DNA of 64,000 bases from an uncultured Lachnospiraceae bacterium (GTDB taxonomy: Bacteria; Bacillota; Clostridia; Lachnospirales; Lachnospiraceae). The notes under the pieces were generated by a model. The model did no database searches and was not told where the DNA came from. It was given only the letters and a program-made list of their open reading frames with translations. Positions within the stretch are counted from its first letter, which is position 1. Each line of letters opens with the position of its first letter. The stretch is taken from NCBI GenBank assembly GCA_900550475.1, contig URSA01000001.1, positions 124,001 to 188,000 on the forward strand. Direction: 5' to 3'. The position numbers were made by a program, and so were the translations under genes. Positions 24,669 to 33,470 of this stretch are shown piece by piece.

Positions 24669-24697
24669 TGCGAAATGACATTCCAAGGAGCGTTATT

Positions 24698-26092
24698 ATG
24701 CCACAAAAGAAATCAAACAAATCAAAGATCATAATCGGTCTTACCGCTTTGATCGCCGTCATAGCGGTTGCGGTTCTTGTTGTTGCCATCGTAAGCAACA
24801 GCGGCAGCAATAAATCGGTTGCGGAGCAGTTGGAGCTGGCAAAGCAGTATTTGACGGAGCTGAATTACGAGGCGGCGATTGCAGCCTATGAGGAGGCGAT
24901 CGCCATTGAGCCGAAATGCGAGGAAGCATATCTCGGACTGGCAGAAGTATATGTTGCAATGGGCGAGTATGATCAGGCGATTGCTATTCTTGAAGAGGGC
25001 TATGATGCGACCGGATCTTCGGCTATGCTGGATAGAATTGCAGAGATAGAAGAATTGCAAAGCCGGATGTCGCCACCCGATTTTGTAAGCTGGGAGGATG
25101 CCGGACTGACGGATCGTGCAATGGACTGGCAGGATGCCAATCTGGAAGCAGCCATGAGAGAGATCACCGGCATTGCCGACGGGGATATCATGTTAAGCGA
25201 TGTGTGGGAGATTGAGGGACTTAATCTGATGGACAAGGGGATTCAGAATATCTCTGCACTTGGCAGTCTGGTCAACCTGAATTATCTCCATCTCCGGAGT
25301 AACCAGATCAGCGATCTCAGCGCCCTGAGCGGTCTGGTCAGGCTGGAGTATTTTGACTGCGGATACAACGAGATCAGTGACATCAGTGCGCTGGGTGATA
25401 TGGTCTATATGCGTTCCCTCTATATTCTGGGAAATAAGAATATCAGCGATATCAGTGCCTTAAGCGGCATGACGCAGCTTGTTACCTTTTGGGCGGACGA
25501 CAACAGCATCAGTGATATCAGCCCGTTAAGCGCGGCAACGAAAATGAAGGACATGCAGCTTAGCAAGAACCAGATCAGCGATCTAAGCGCGCTGAGCAAC
25601 ATGCATGAGCTGGAAAGGCTTTATTTTAACTACAACAGCGTCAGCAATCTTGGCCCGTTGAAAACACTGACCGGTCTTAAGACATTAGGCATGGAATATA
25701 ACAGCATCAGTGATATCAGCGCTTTAAGCGAGCTGACAAATATGGAAACGCTGCATTTTTCCAACAACAGCGTCCGGGATGTCAGTCCGTTAAAGGCATT
25801 GACCAAGCTGGAAGGTCTGCTCATGGATTTTAACGAGATCAGTGACATCAGCGCCTTGAGTGATCTGACAAATCTTACCACCTTACTGATAAATCGTAAC
25901 AACATCAGCGATGTCAGTGCCTTAAGCGGCATGACGAAGCTGGAGACTCTGAATCTGACGGGAAATCCGATCAGCAGTGTAAGCGCCCTGAGCGGGCTCA
26001 CAAGCCTGCAAAGGATTGAGATCAGGGAGACAAATATCACCGATATCTCGCCGATCTCCTTTGTGCCGGATATCCAGAGGGATGAACAGTAA
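24698..26092 (+). CDS. Membrane-anchored TPR and leucine-rich-repeat protein
   Basis: A 464-residue protein. A single hydrophobic helix (about 13-35, IIIGLTALIAVIAVAVLVVA) follows a basic N-terminus, so it is probably anchored with the rest outside. A short TPR region (about 42-120, YEEAIAIEP) comes next. From about residue 180 there are about eleven 22-residue repeats with the core ISDISALSxLTxLxxLxxxxN, an internalin-like leucine-rich repeat that forms a binding surface. No LPXTG or surface-binding domain follows. The start at 24698 follows AAGGAG; earlier in-frame codons lie inside the preceding terminator. Ligand unknown. Confidence 0.85.
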   Translation: MPQKKSNKSKIIIGLTALIAVIAVAVLVVAIVSNSGSNKSVAEQLELAKQYLTELNYEAAIAAYEEAIAIEPKCEEAYLGLAEVYVAMGEYDQAIAILEEGYDATGSSAMLDRIAEIEELQSRMSPPDFVSWEDAGLTDRAMDWQDANLEAAMREITGIADGDIMLSDVWEIEGLNLMDKGIQNISALGSLVNLNYLHLRSNQISDLSALSGLVRLEYFDCGYNEISDISALGDMVYMRSLYILGNKNISDISALSGMTQLVTFWADDNSISDISPLSAATKMKDMQLSKNQISDLSALSNMHELERLYFNYNSVSNLGPLKTLTGLKTLGMEYNSISDISALSELTNMETLHFSNNSVRDVSPLKALTKLEGLLMDFNEISDISALSDLTNLTTLLINRNNISDVSALSGMTKLETLNLTGNPISSVSALSGLTSLQRIEIRETNITDISPISFVPDIQRDEQ

Positions 26093-26144
26093 AGAACAGT
26101 AGTGGAGAGTCCACCAAATATCAGTGTAGCAGGCTTTGCAGGTT

Positions 26145-26178
26145 AAAAAGCTCTCAGTGCAATGCACAGGAGCTTTTT
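26145..26178. terminator. Bidirectional terminator
   Basis: AAAAAGCTC (26145-26153) pairs with GAGCTTTTT (26170-26178), with an inner TGCA/TGCA. A/T runs on both sides serve the plus-strand repeat protein and the minus-strand lipoprotein gene. Confidence 0.82.
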
Positions 26179-26190
26179 ATATGCAGATAT

Positions 26191-27093
26191 TTAATTATTT
26201 GTGCTGTCTGCATCAATTACAGACTGAATCTGCTTCATAAGGGCATCATAGTTGTCCTTGTTATCAATTCCGCCGAGCATTGGTTCGCCTACAATATTGC
26301 CATTTCTGTCAACGAGTATAGTTGTTGGAAATGCCATGATTTCTGAGGCATATTTACCGGCTGCACAAGAGGAGTCAATGGACAGATTACGGTACTTGGC
26401 GTCCTGACTTTCAAGAACAGAGGCTGCCTCTTTGATAGCTGTCTTGTTTCCATCGAAGGTTTCAGTGTTGATGCCAACCACTTCTCCGCCCATTGATTTG
26501 ATAGCATCATTTAATTCGTTAAGCGTGGATAATTCAGCGACACATGGCTTGCAGCCGGTAAACCAGAAGTTGACGACTGTTACTGCATTACCGGAAAACA
26601 GGCTGTCATCCACCGTATTGCCATCAAAATCCTCACCGGAAAAATCAGTGAATACAGATGAGGCTTCAGAGCTGTCGTTCTGTTTGTTGTCTGATGATGT
26701 ATTTTTGTTTTCAAGCTCTGCTATCTGTTCTTCGATTTTTCGTATGGTTTCAATATCTTCATTGAGTGTTTTAAGCTCATCGTCTGTAAAGGAATCCTTG
26801 TTTGATTCTACGGTACCGGCAAGATAATCAGCATAATCTCCGTTTGGATCAGCATCACTTTTATTCATCATGCCAAATACCCTGTTCCACACATCAGCAT
26901 GATCCGCAAAAAGCTGATTTTCCTGCTGATATAAATCATCAAGCATGGAATCTGATTTGCCGGATGCTTCTGTGCCGGCTTCGGTCTGTGCATTTTTAGA
27001 ATCTGTTTTGGAAGCTTGCTTCCCACCACATGCTGTAAGTGATAATGCTATGCAGAGTGTAAAAATAGAAATAAATGATAATTTGTTTTTCAT
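26191..27093 (-). CDS. Thioredoxin-like (TlpA family) lipoprotein
   Basis: A 300-residue lipoprotein with lipobox SLTAC (Cys22). A helical, charged region (about 25-150) precedes a TlpA/ResA-type thioredoxin domain with redox pair C181-K-P-C184 in FWFTGCKPC and the cis-Pro loop MAFPTTILVD. It should act outside the membrane as a thiol-disulfide oxidoreductase. It is last in a minus-strand set with the NapH-like protein and the CXXC miniprotein, which suggests a shared redox task. AT-rich compared with the flanks. Confidence 0.88.
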   Translation of the reverse strand: MKNKLSFISIFTLCIALSLTACGGKQASKTDSKNAQTEAGTEASGKSDSMLDDLYQQENQLFADHADVWNRVFGMMNKSDADPNGDYADYLAGTVESNKDSFTDDELKTLNEDIETIRKIEEQIAELENKNTSSDNKQNDSSEASSVFTDFSGEDFDGNTVDDSLFSGNAVTVVNFWFTGCKPCVAELSTLNELNDAIKSMGGEVVGINTETFDGNKTAIKEAASVLESQDAKYRNLSIDSSCAAGKYASEIMAFPTTILVDRNGNIVGEPMLGGIDNKDNYDALMKQIQSVIDADSTNN

Positions 27094-27135
27094 GAGTAAT
27101 TTCTCCTTTAAAAATAATAGTAAAATGTTTAATAG

Positions 27136-28032
27136 TTATCTGTTGTCATTTTTTTGACATGTTTTTCCCATAAACCGGTAGCAGACGGCATCCTTCGGAC
27201 AGGCCTTTATGCAGGCACCGCAGCGTATGCACTCAGGGTGATCCGGTGTCTTGCACACATCCACATCCATCTTACATGCCTTTGAGCATTGACCGCATCC
27301 GATACATTTGCTGTTATCAACGGTGATTTTGAGAAAGCTGATCTTATTAAATAATGAGTAGATTGCCCCAAGCGGACAAATCCATTTACAGAAGGGTCTG
27401 TAAAATAAAATGCTTAGCACAATCACTGTAAATAAAATAATACATTTGAAGGAAAAAAGCTTTCCCAGCGCCGAACGGATAGCGGGATTTCCGATAGACA
27501 GCGGTATAGCACCCTCCAAAACACCCTGAGGACAGATGTATTTACAGAAGAACGGGTCTCCCATTCCTATAGAGTTCGTTACAAGCATCGGAAGAAGTAT
27601 AACGAAAACAATAAGAATGACATATTTTAGGTACCTAAGAGGCTTTAGTTTGGCTGTGGATAATTTCTTTCCGGGGATTTTATGAAGTAAATCCTGAAAC
27701 CATCCAAATGGGCACAAAAAACCACATATAAATCTGCCGAGTGTCACACCGAGTAAAATAAAAAATCCGGTTATGTAGTATGAAAACTTAAATCTGGATG
27801 ACCCGACTACTGCCTGAAATGCCCCTATTGGACATGCTCCTGTCGCGGCGGGGCAGGAGTAGCAGTTTAATCCGGGTACGCATACTGTTTTTGCTTTGCC
27901 CTGATATATTTTACCCTTGAACAAATTTGGAATATGAATATTGGTTAGCAGCGTTGCTGCGGCCTGTATCCATCCACGCATTTTTGCCAGCTTTTTTGAT
28001 AGTAATTTCTTTTCCTTATCCAATTCCGACAC
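27136..28032 (-). CDS. NapH-like 4Fe-4S membrane protein
   Basis: A 298-residue membrane protein with about five hydrophobic helices. It has the CxxxCP motifs of the NapH/CcoG-like group (CGFLCPFGW and CKWICPLGA), an N-terminal CYSCPAATGACPIGA, and two C-terminal ferredoxin motifs (CIGCGQCSKACK and CIRCGACIKACP). It probably passes electrons across the membrane, perhaps to the TlpA-like lipoprotein downstream. The start is uncertain: GTG at 28032 overlaps the upstream miniprotein gene by 17 bases, and a TTG at 28023 is better spaced from GGAG. Confidence 0.87.
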   Translation of the reverse strand: MSELDKEKKLLSKKLAKMRGWIQAAATLLTNIHIPNLFKGKIYQGKAKTVCVPGLNCYSCPAATGACPIGAFQAVVGSSRFKFSYYITGFFILLGVTLGRFICGFLCPFGWFQDLLHKIPGKKLSTAKLKPLRYLKYVILIVFVILLPMLVTNSIGMGDPFFCKYICPQGVLEGAIPLSIGNPAIRSALGKLFSFKCIILFTVIVLSILFYRPFCKWICPLGAIYSLFNKISFLKITVDNSKCIGCGQCSKACKMDVDVCKTPDHPECIRCGACIKACPKDAVCYRFMGKTCQKNDNR

Positions 28033-28159
28033 ACTCCAGACATAGTTTTATTGCTTTACCAAGCACGGTATCCACCTCACCTCTGACTGCACCATAGGTT
28101 ATCATGGATATACCAAGGATAAGCAGAATGATTTGACATGTTTTTTGGTATTTCAACAT
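28016..28159 (-). CDS. CD1871A-like CXXC motif miniprotein
   Basis: A 47-residue protein with one hydrophobic helix (about 8-22), a charged VRGEVDTV stretch and the C-terminus CLECVGIG. This matches the small CXXC proteins of the CD1871A family, which in Clostridia sit directly before 4Fe-4S membrane proteins, exactly as here. GGAGCG precedes the ATG by about six bases. It is first in the minus-strand operon and divergent from the response regulator. A redox-active CXXC at the membrane is likely; partner unknown. Confidence 0.8.
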   Translation of the reverse strand: MLKYQKTCQIILLILGISMITYGAVRGEVDTVLGKAIKLCLECVGIG

Positions 28160-28184
28160 AATGTCGCTCCTTTTTGTTGTATTA

Positions 28185-28213
28185 TTGACCAGCTGATTTT
28201 AGTATTATACAAT
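28185..28213 (+). promoter_or_regulatory. Promoter for response regulator operon
   Basis: TTGACC (28185-28190), 17-base spacer, TACAAT (28208-28213). A TATAAT on the minus strand overlaps the same bases (TATTATACAATATA is nearly palindromic), so divergent promoters may compete here. Confidence 0.7.
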
Positions 28214-28252
28214 ATAAGGTGTAAAATTATTGTTAAGAAGCAGGAGGAAATT

Positions 28253-28933
28253 TTGAGATTATTAATTGTTGAGGATGAGAAACAGATATGTGATATCGTT
28301 GCAAAAGGTCTGTATGCTGCCGGGTACGAGGTGGATACATGCTATGATGGGAAAGAGGCGCTTGAATATATACTGTCGGAGAATTATGATCTGATAGTTT
28401 TGGATTTGAATCTGCCGGGTATGGATGGCATGGAGATTCTTAAGGAGCTTAGAAAATATAATGAGGAAACCAAGGTTTTAATATTATCTGCAAGAGGTCA
28501 GATTGCTGATAAGGTAGAGGGACTAGATGCAGGAGCGAATGATTACATGGAAAAACCATTCCATCTGCAGGAGCTTGAAGCACGTATCAGAAGCCTGACA
28601 AGAAGGAAATTTGTGCAGAAGGATGTATGTCTTAAATACGGAGAAATAAAGTTTGATACAATTAAGCGCGAGGCATATGCAAAGGGAGAGCTGGTTCCAC
28701 TGACAAGAAAAGAGAACGGTATTTTGGAATATTTACTTATTAACATAGGCAGACCGGTAAGCCAGGAGGAATTGATAGAGCATGTGTGGGATGCCACGGC
28801 AGACAGCTTTAGCGGAGCAATCAGGGTACATATGTCTTCACTTAGAAAAAAGCTTAAGGTGAAGCTGGGCTACGATCCCATTATGAACAAGGTAGGTGAA
28901 GGCTATAAAATACGGGAGGAGTCTGACAAATGA
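28253..28933 (+). CDS. OmpR/PhoB-type response regulator
   Basis: A 226-residue regulator with a receiver domain (phospho-acceptor D51 in IVLDLNLPG, Lys in MEKPFHL) and a winged-helix DNA-binding domain (RKENGILEYLL, IRVHMSSLRKKL). The start is TTG at 28253 with AGGAGG five bases upstream; an ATG-initiated extension to 28133 would include the promoter and non-homologous residues. It overlaps the kinase gene by four bases. Its divergent position suggests that it controls the redox genes on the minus strand. Confidence 0.92.
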   Translation: MRLLIVEDEKQICDIVAKGLYAAGYEVDTCYDGKEALEYILSENYDLIVLDLNLPGMDGMEILKELRKYNEETKVLILSARGQIADKVEGLDAGANDYMEKPFHLQELEARIRSLTRRKFVQKDVCLKYGEIKFDTIKREAYAKGELVPLTRKENGILEYLLINIGRPVSQEELIEHVWDATADSFSGAIRVHMSSLRKKLKVKLGYDPIMNKVGEGYKIREESDK

Positions 28934-30087
28934 AAAAAATTTCGCTACAGTGGAGACTTACATGTATAACTACATTATGCATTGCCATTATATGTGGCTG
29001 CCTGACTATGTTTGTCTATAAAAATGGTGTGCATTATATTGATTCCCTGCATGATGCAGTAGAGTCACAAGGGGATGAAAAAGGAAACAAATCAGATGAA
29101 ATATATATCAGTATACCGGACGATAAGTGGGATGAGTTTGCGGATAGATTTTCAGTCCAGGTGTACAATAATAAGGTCGACTATAAAAGAAACAGTCTGA
29201 TAATCATGGTTTTGCTGGCACTTTTGGGAGGAGTTGCCACTTATTTTATAAGTGGGCATGCACTCAGACCAATCAGGGAGTTTTCCGATAAAATTGAAGA
29301 GGTGCAGGCTCAAAATCTGTCTGATTCAAGAATAGAGAAAAGCAAAGTTAAGGAGCTGAACCAGCTTGGCTTTTCTTATAATAAGATGCTTGAGCGTCTG
29401 GCGGAAGCATTTGAGATACAGAGACAGTTCACTGCAAATGCAGCACATGAGCTGCGCACTCCATTAGCGTTAATGCAGGTGCAGCTTGATTTATATAATT
29501 CTGTCTCCCACCCGGGAAATGATACAGACACTTTGCAGACCATAAAAATGGTTACGGAACAAAATGATAAATTAAACAGGATGGTAAAGACTCTTCTTGA
29601 CATGAGTGAGCTTCAGACGGTGGGAAGGGATGATAAAATTATATTGGATGCTATTGTTGAAGAGGTTTTGGCAGACCTTGAGCCTCTTGCCCGGGAAAAG
29701 AATATAAAGCTGATTGGAAAATGCCAGAATTTTATTATGATAGGAAGTGATATTCTTATTTACAGGCTGGTATACAATCTGGTTGAGAATGCAATTAAAT
29801 ATAATCATCCTTTTGGACAGGTTACAGTAACCGCATATCAGAGAAAAAAACATGTTTATCTGTCGGTAGAGGATACGGGAAGCGGAATACCAAAGGAGCT
29901 TAGGGAGCGAGTGTTCGAGCCGTTTTTCCGTGTGGATAAATCCAGAAGCCGGGAGCTGGGCGGCGTAGGGCTGGGGCTGGCTTTTGTCCGTGAAATTGTG
30001 AGAGTACATGATGCATGCATTTGTATTAAGTCAGGTTCAGCAGGCGGGACGATTTTTGAGGTAACTTTTGCTCAGCATTCAATTTAG
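28930..30087 (+). CDS. Sensor histidine kinase
   Basis: A 385-residue membrane kinase: first membrane helix about 10-30, a short extracellular loop (about 60 residues), second helix about 93-115, HAMP linker, dimerisation domain with H173 in AAHELRTPLAL, and an ATPase domain with N box LVENAIKYN, G1 EDTGSGIP and G2 GGVGLGLAF. It should phosphorylate the regulator encoded just upstream (ATGA overlap). The signal is unknown; the linkage to CXXC and 4Fe-4S proteins hints at redox or metal stress. Confidence 0.92.
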   Translation: MKKISLQWRLTCITTLCIAIICGCLTMFVYKNGVHYIDSLHDAVESQGDEKGNKSDEIYISIPDDKWDEFADRFSVQVYNNKVDYKRNSLIIMVLLALLGGVATYFISGHALRPIREFSDKIEEVQAQNLSDSRIEKSKVKELNQLGFSYNKMLERLAEAFEIQRQFTANAAHELRTPLALMQVQLDLYNSVSHPGNDTDTLQTIKMVTEQNDKLNRMVKTLLDMSELQTVGRDDKIILDAIVEEVLADLEPLAREKNIKLIGKCQNFIMIGSDILIYRLVYNLVENAIKYNHPFGQVTVTAYQRKKHVYLSVEDTGSGIPKELRERVFEPFFRVDKSRSRELGGVGLGLAFVREIVRVHDACICIKSGSAGGTIFEVTFAQHSI

Positions 30088-30257
30088 TTTTTCATTTATC
30101 ACCTTTGTCATAGGTTATTAGTTCAAAAGTGGATCACCAGGGTAACATTGAATTGAGTTGAATATTCAAATTTCTTAATTACGGCAAAATCAATGGTGGA
30201 ATAAATGCAAATACTTGGATTTGTTGCCGATAATATGGCATACTGATTATAGTAATC

Positions 30258-30711
30258 ATGACTTCAAAAATCATGACAGTGGAAAGCTCACAGAATATGA
30301 TTCTGATGGGCGTACTTTTCTTTCGGTTTGTGCCCGGGGGTGGGGCAGATCATTATTTGATCGAATCGGAGAATCATATTGACATCCAGACTGGGTATCA
30401 ATGCTCCGCATTTTCCGGCGCGTATCTCTTAAGACACTTTCAGATAGAGGCGGAGGGTGAAGATCTCTATAAGAAAAATTGTTATGATCCGGGTGCGGGA
30501 GGACAAGAACTGGCTGCACTATGTTCCGGTGGTCGGATTTGACGAACAAAATATTTTTCTGGCGGAATCACTGGAAGATATGGTAAACTGTAATGAGAAA
30601 TGTTATAATCGCAAGGTAGACAATAAAACGTTTCGACGGCTTTGGAATACTTCCATGTTAAGGCAGCCGCTTTACAGAAATACCTATATGGTTGCAAGGA
30701 AGGAGCCGTGA
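30258..30711 (+). pseudogene. C39-like peptidase remnant (deletion and frameshift)
   Basis: Two reading frames together look like one C39-family protein. The first (from 30258) has GYQCSAFSGAYLLRHF, the catalytic Cys region, ending in GEDLYKK. The second (from about 30470 to TGA 30709-30711) has WLHYVPVVGFDEQNIFLAESLE, the catalytic His region, and the C-terminal LWNTSMLRQPLYRNTY. As I recall full-length relatives, about 40 residues between these parts are missing, and the frame changes at about 30470-30490. I conclude an internal deletion with frameshift inactivated the gene. The 170 bases before it hold nothing I can name. Confidence 0.7.
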
Positions 30712-30731
30712 GACAGAGGGGAGGGGGATGC

Positions 30732-31844
30732 GTGCGCGAAAAGCGTAAGAAAAAGGTGTTCCACAGCAATGCGTTAAATACTTTGACGATGTTGGAGCGT
30801 CTGGCGTGGCTGATACCGGTTTGTTTTCTGGTGAAGGATGTGATAACCGGCTGGGATGCCTATAAAGTGGTATTGGAAGACGATCCTACATTTGAAGTGA
30901 TCGTTGCGCTGATTCTTCTTACAATCTTTCTTCTTGTCGCGAAAAGCGGCTTCTGGTTTGTTCTGGTGAGGGTTGCCCTCCACTGCGCAAAGAAGCAGAT
31001 TATGAAGAACAGTACCTTCATTACGGCGGCGGATTTTGATTATTATCGTGATAAGCTGACGGGAATTTCGCCCGGCGAGATCAGCTTGCTGGTGGACTTG
31101 AAGATTGAACCACAGAAGGATGTTGCCGCCTGTATTCTGAAATATGAATCCATGAGGCTGCTCAGGGAGGAGAACGGCAGATATGATCTGATCACGGATG
31201 ATCTGACCGACAGCAGGCTCAGACCGAGCGACCGTTTCCTGATACAGTCTTTGTGCGGTGGTACTTATGACGCGGGAGCGGCTCGCAAGTGGCAGGAGTT
31301 TGCGCAGGATGAGGCGATTGCCTCCGGATATCTGACAAGGAAGGGCGCGAACACCGAAAAAAAGAAAAAACCCTGCGTCGGGTGTCTGGTGCCGATCCTC
31401 CTCTTTATGGGGCTTGCCATCCTCATGTATAGGATGATGCCGGATATGGACGCTTACTCGGCGTTTCTTGACTCTATGCCGCCGGATATTTCCTTCAAGG
31501 AGCAGGTGCAGGTCATTCGGGATCACCCGGAATATTACGGCATCCTGATTCAGACGGTGGTATTTTTCTTCCTGCTGCTTCTTTTGCTGGGGACCCCCTT
31601 CTTTGCCATCGCGGCGGGGATTGCCGGAAAATCCTCGACGGCAAGGTTTAAGAGGACGGAGCTTGGAAATGAGATGGCGGAATATGTTTACGGTATGAAG
31701 AACTTCATCCACGATTTTTCCAATCTCAGCGAGGCGGATAAGGGTCAGGTTGTGCTGTGGGACGATTACCTGATCTATGCGGTCGTTCTGGAAGAAAATC
31801 AACAGATTGTAGACGAGATTATGCAGAGGAGACGGCGCAGGTAG
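30732..31844 (+). CDS. DUF2207-like membrane protein
   Basis: A 370-residue protein with hydrophobic segments near 20-40, 55-80, 225-245 and 280-305 and soluble regions between (DFDYYRDKLTGISPGEISLLVDL and the late MAEYVYGMKNFIHDFS). The end region looks like the C-terminal part of DUF2207 proteins, which often accompany LemA, and lemA follows 30 bases downstream. GTG at 30732 follows GGAGGGGG. An ATG-initiated extension from 30642 would overlap the peptidase remnant. Function unknown; family assignment moderate. Confidence 0.7.
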   Translation: MREKRKKKVFHSNALNTLTMLERLAWLIPVCFLVKDVITGWDAYKVVLEDDPTFEVIVALILLTIFLLVAKSGFWFVLVRVALHCAKKQIMKNSTFITAADFDYYRDKLTGISPGEISLLVDLKIEPQKDVAACILKYESMRLLREENGRYDLITDDLTDSRLRPSDRFLIQSLCGGTYDAGAARKWQEFAQDEAIASGYLTRKGANTEKKKKPCVGCLVPILLFMGLAILMYRMMPDMDAYSAFLDSMPPDISFKEQVQVIRDHPEYYGILIQTVVFFFLLLLLLGTPFFAIAAGIAGKSSTARFKRTELGNEMAEYVYGMKNFIHDFSNLSEADKGQVVLWDDYLIYAVVLEENQQIVDEIMQRRRRR

Positions 31845-31874
31845 CCGGATCAAAACAGAAAAAGGAGAAAAGAA

Positions 31875-32465
31875 ATGGGATTATACATAACACTTGCAGT
31901 GGTCGGCGCAATCCTGCTGATATTGATTGTTGCATTGGTGAAAACCTATAACGGACTGGTTGTGCTGAAAAACCGCGTGGAGAATCAGGGCGCACAGATC
32001 GAGGTGCAGTTGAAGCGCCGTGCGGATCTGATTCCGAATTTGATCGAGACCACAAAAGGGTACGCAAGCTATGAGAAGGAGACATTGACACAGGTTACCG
32101 AGCTGCGCAGCAAGGTGTTGGCGGCAACTTCCCCTGTGGAGTCCTATCAGGCAGGCGAGGCGCTGGGAAAGGCGGTTTCGGGGATTCTTGCCATCGGAGA
32201 GCGCTATCCCGAGCTGAAGGCGGACGCAAACTTCCTGCGGCTTCAGACAGAGCTTTCGGACACGGAGGACAAGGTTGTAAAGGCGCGTCAGTTCTACAAC
32301 GATACCGTGACCAAGTACAACACGGCAATCATGCTCTTCCCCAAGTCCCTTGTAGCGGGAATGTTCGGCTTTGGTAAGCTGCCGTTGTTGGAGGCGACAA
32401 CCGAGGAGCGCAAGGCAGTAAAGATTGACGGAAGCACCTTCGATTTCAGCAAGCCGCAGGCATAA
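31875..32465 (+). CDS. lemA: LemA family protein
   Basis: A 196-residue protein with one N-terminal membrane helix (about 4-25) and the typical coiled helical body: TYNGLVVLKNRVENQGAQIE, LKRRADLIPNLIETTKGYA, and RQFYNDTVTKYNTAIMLFP. LemA proteins have an outside-facing or tethered helical bundle of unclear function. AAAGGAG precedes the ATG. Operon with the DUF2207-like gene, followed by a terminator. Confidence 0.93.
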   Translation: MGLYITLAVVGAILLILIVALVKTYNGLVVLKNRVENQGAQIEVQLKRRADLIPNLIETTKGYASYEKETLTQVTELRSKVLAATSPVESYQAGEALGKAVSGILAIGERYPELKADANFLRLQTELSDTEDKVVKARQFYNDTVTKYNTAIMLFPKSLVAGMFGFGKLPLLEATTEERKAVKIDGSTFDFSKPQA

Positions 32466-32480
32466 AACAAGAAAACAAAG

Positions 32481-32509
32481 AGAGAAGTCGCAACAGGCTT
32501 CTCTTTTTG
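32481..32509 (+). terminator. Terminator after lemA
   Basis: AGAGAAG (32481-32487) pairs with CTTCTCT (32498-32504) followed by TTTTG. The T-run is also the base of the next, longer palindrome. Confidence 0.7.
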
Positions 32510-32550
32510 TATCATAGGAAATTACTCCGTAATTTTCCTATGATACAAAA
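32505..32550. repeat. Long palindrome
   Basis: TTTTGTATCATAGGAAATTAC (32505-32525) and its reverse complement (32529-32550) are separated by TCC, giving 21 pairs with one bulged base. It could be a second terminator, a REP-like element or the trace of a small mobile repeat. I see no second copy in the window. Confidence 0.7.
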
Positions 32551-32657
32551 GCCCTCCAGGCAGGGTCACACTGCGGCGGAGAGGTAGTTTGTAAGCATTG
32601 CCTTCCTTCTGGCAAAACGGAAAAAATACGGGTATATGGCATAACGGAGGAGTTAGG

Positions 32658-33470
32658 ATGAGAGCGACGATTTTAGCGGATAATATCGGTATGGAAAACC
32701 TTGCGGGAGAGTGGGGGCTCAGTATCTGGATTGAAGCACACGGAAAAAAGCTTCTGCTGGATGCGGGAGCCTCCGGTCTGTTTGCGGAAAACGCGGAAAA
32801 ACTGGGGATTTCCCTCAAAGATGCGGATTGTGCCGTCCTGTCCCATGCCCATTATGATCATTCTTACGGGATGAAGACCTTTTTTGAACAAAATAACATC
32901 GCGCCCTTCTGCTTTCGGGAGACCACTGCGGAAAACTGTTATGCGAAGTTTTCTATTTTCAAAAAATATATTGGCATTCCCAAGGGAATCACAAAAAAAT
33001 ATGCAGACCGTATCGTTACGGTAACCGGGGATTACCGGATTGCAGAGGGAATCTGGCTGATTCCCCACAAGACGCCGGGGCTTGAAAAGGCCGGCATCAG
33101 AGAACATATGTACCGCAGATCGGGCATGCGCTTTCTGCCGGATGATTTTTCCCATGAGCAGAGTCTGGTCATTGATACGGAAAAAGGACTGGTTATTTTC
33201 AACAGCTGTTCCCACGGCGGGGCTGACAATATCATAGAGGAGGTTGCGGCGACGTTCCCGGACAAGCATGTGGAGGCGATCATCGGCGGCTTCCACCTTT
33301 TCAACAAGTCGGAGGCAGAGGTAAATGTATTTGCAGAGCGTGTAAAGAATACGGGGATCAACAGGGTCTGTACGGGGCACTGCACCGGAAAGAGAGCTTA
33401 CAAACTTTTGAAAGAGGCGCTGGGCGAACGGGTAGAGCAGCTGTCGGTGGGAAAAGTGATTGTGTTATGA
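32658..33470 (+). CDS. MBL-fold metallohydrolase
   Basis: A 270-residue metallo-beta-lactamase-fold enzyme with the zinc motif SHAHYDHSYG (near residue 56), later His in NSCSHGGADNI and GGFHLF, and CTGHCTG near the end. The layout fits the group related to the dihydropterin aminobenzene phosphate synthase of archaea, often of unknown substrate in bacteria. The ATG at 32658 follows GGAGG; an in-frame start 60 bases earlier is not preceded by such a site. It is convergent with the DUF2752 gene, overlapping it by six bases. Confidence 0.87.
   Translation: MRATILADNIGMENLAGEWGLSIWIEAHGKKLLLDAGASGLFAENAEKLGISLKDADCAVLSHAHYDHSYGMKTFFEQNNIAPFCFRETTAENCYAKFSIFKKYIGIPKGITKKYADRIVTVTGDYRIAEGIWLIPHKTPGLEKAGIREHMYRRSGMRFLPDDFSHEQSLVIDTEKGLVIFNSCSHGGADNIIEEVAATFPDKHVEAIIGGFHLFNKSEAEVNVFAERVKNTGINRVCTGHCTGKRAYKLLKEALGERVEQLSVGKVIVL

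Noticed and set aside
24617..24697. Upstream extension of the repeat protein
   Set aside because: It lies inside the GGGtGRT terminator and lacks a ribosome site; the ATG at 24698 has AAGGAG.
30774..31853. 359-codon minus-strand frame opposite the DUF2207-like gene
   Set aside because: Antisense, low-complexity charged composition, no support.
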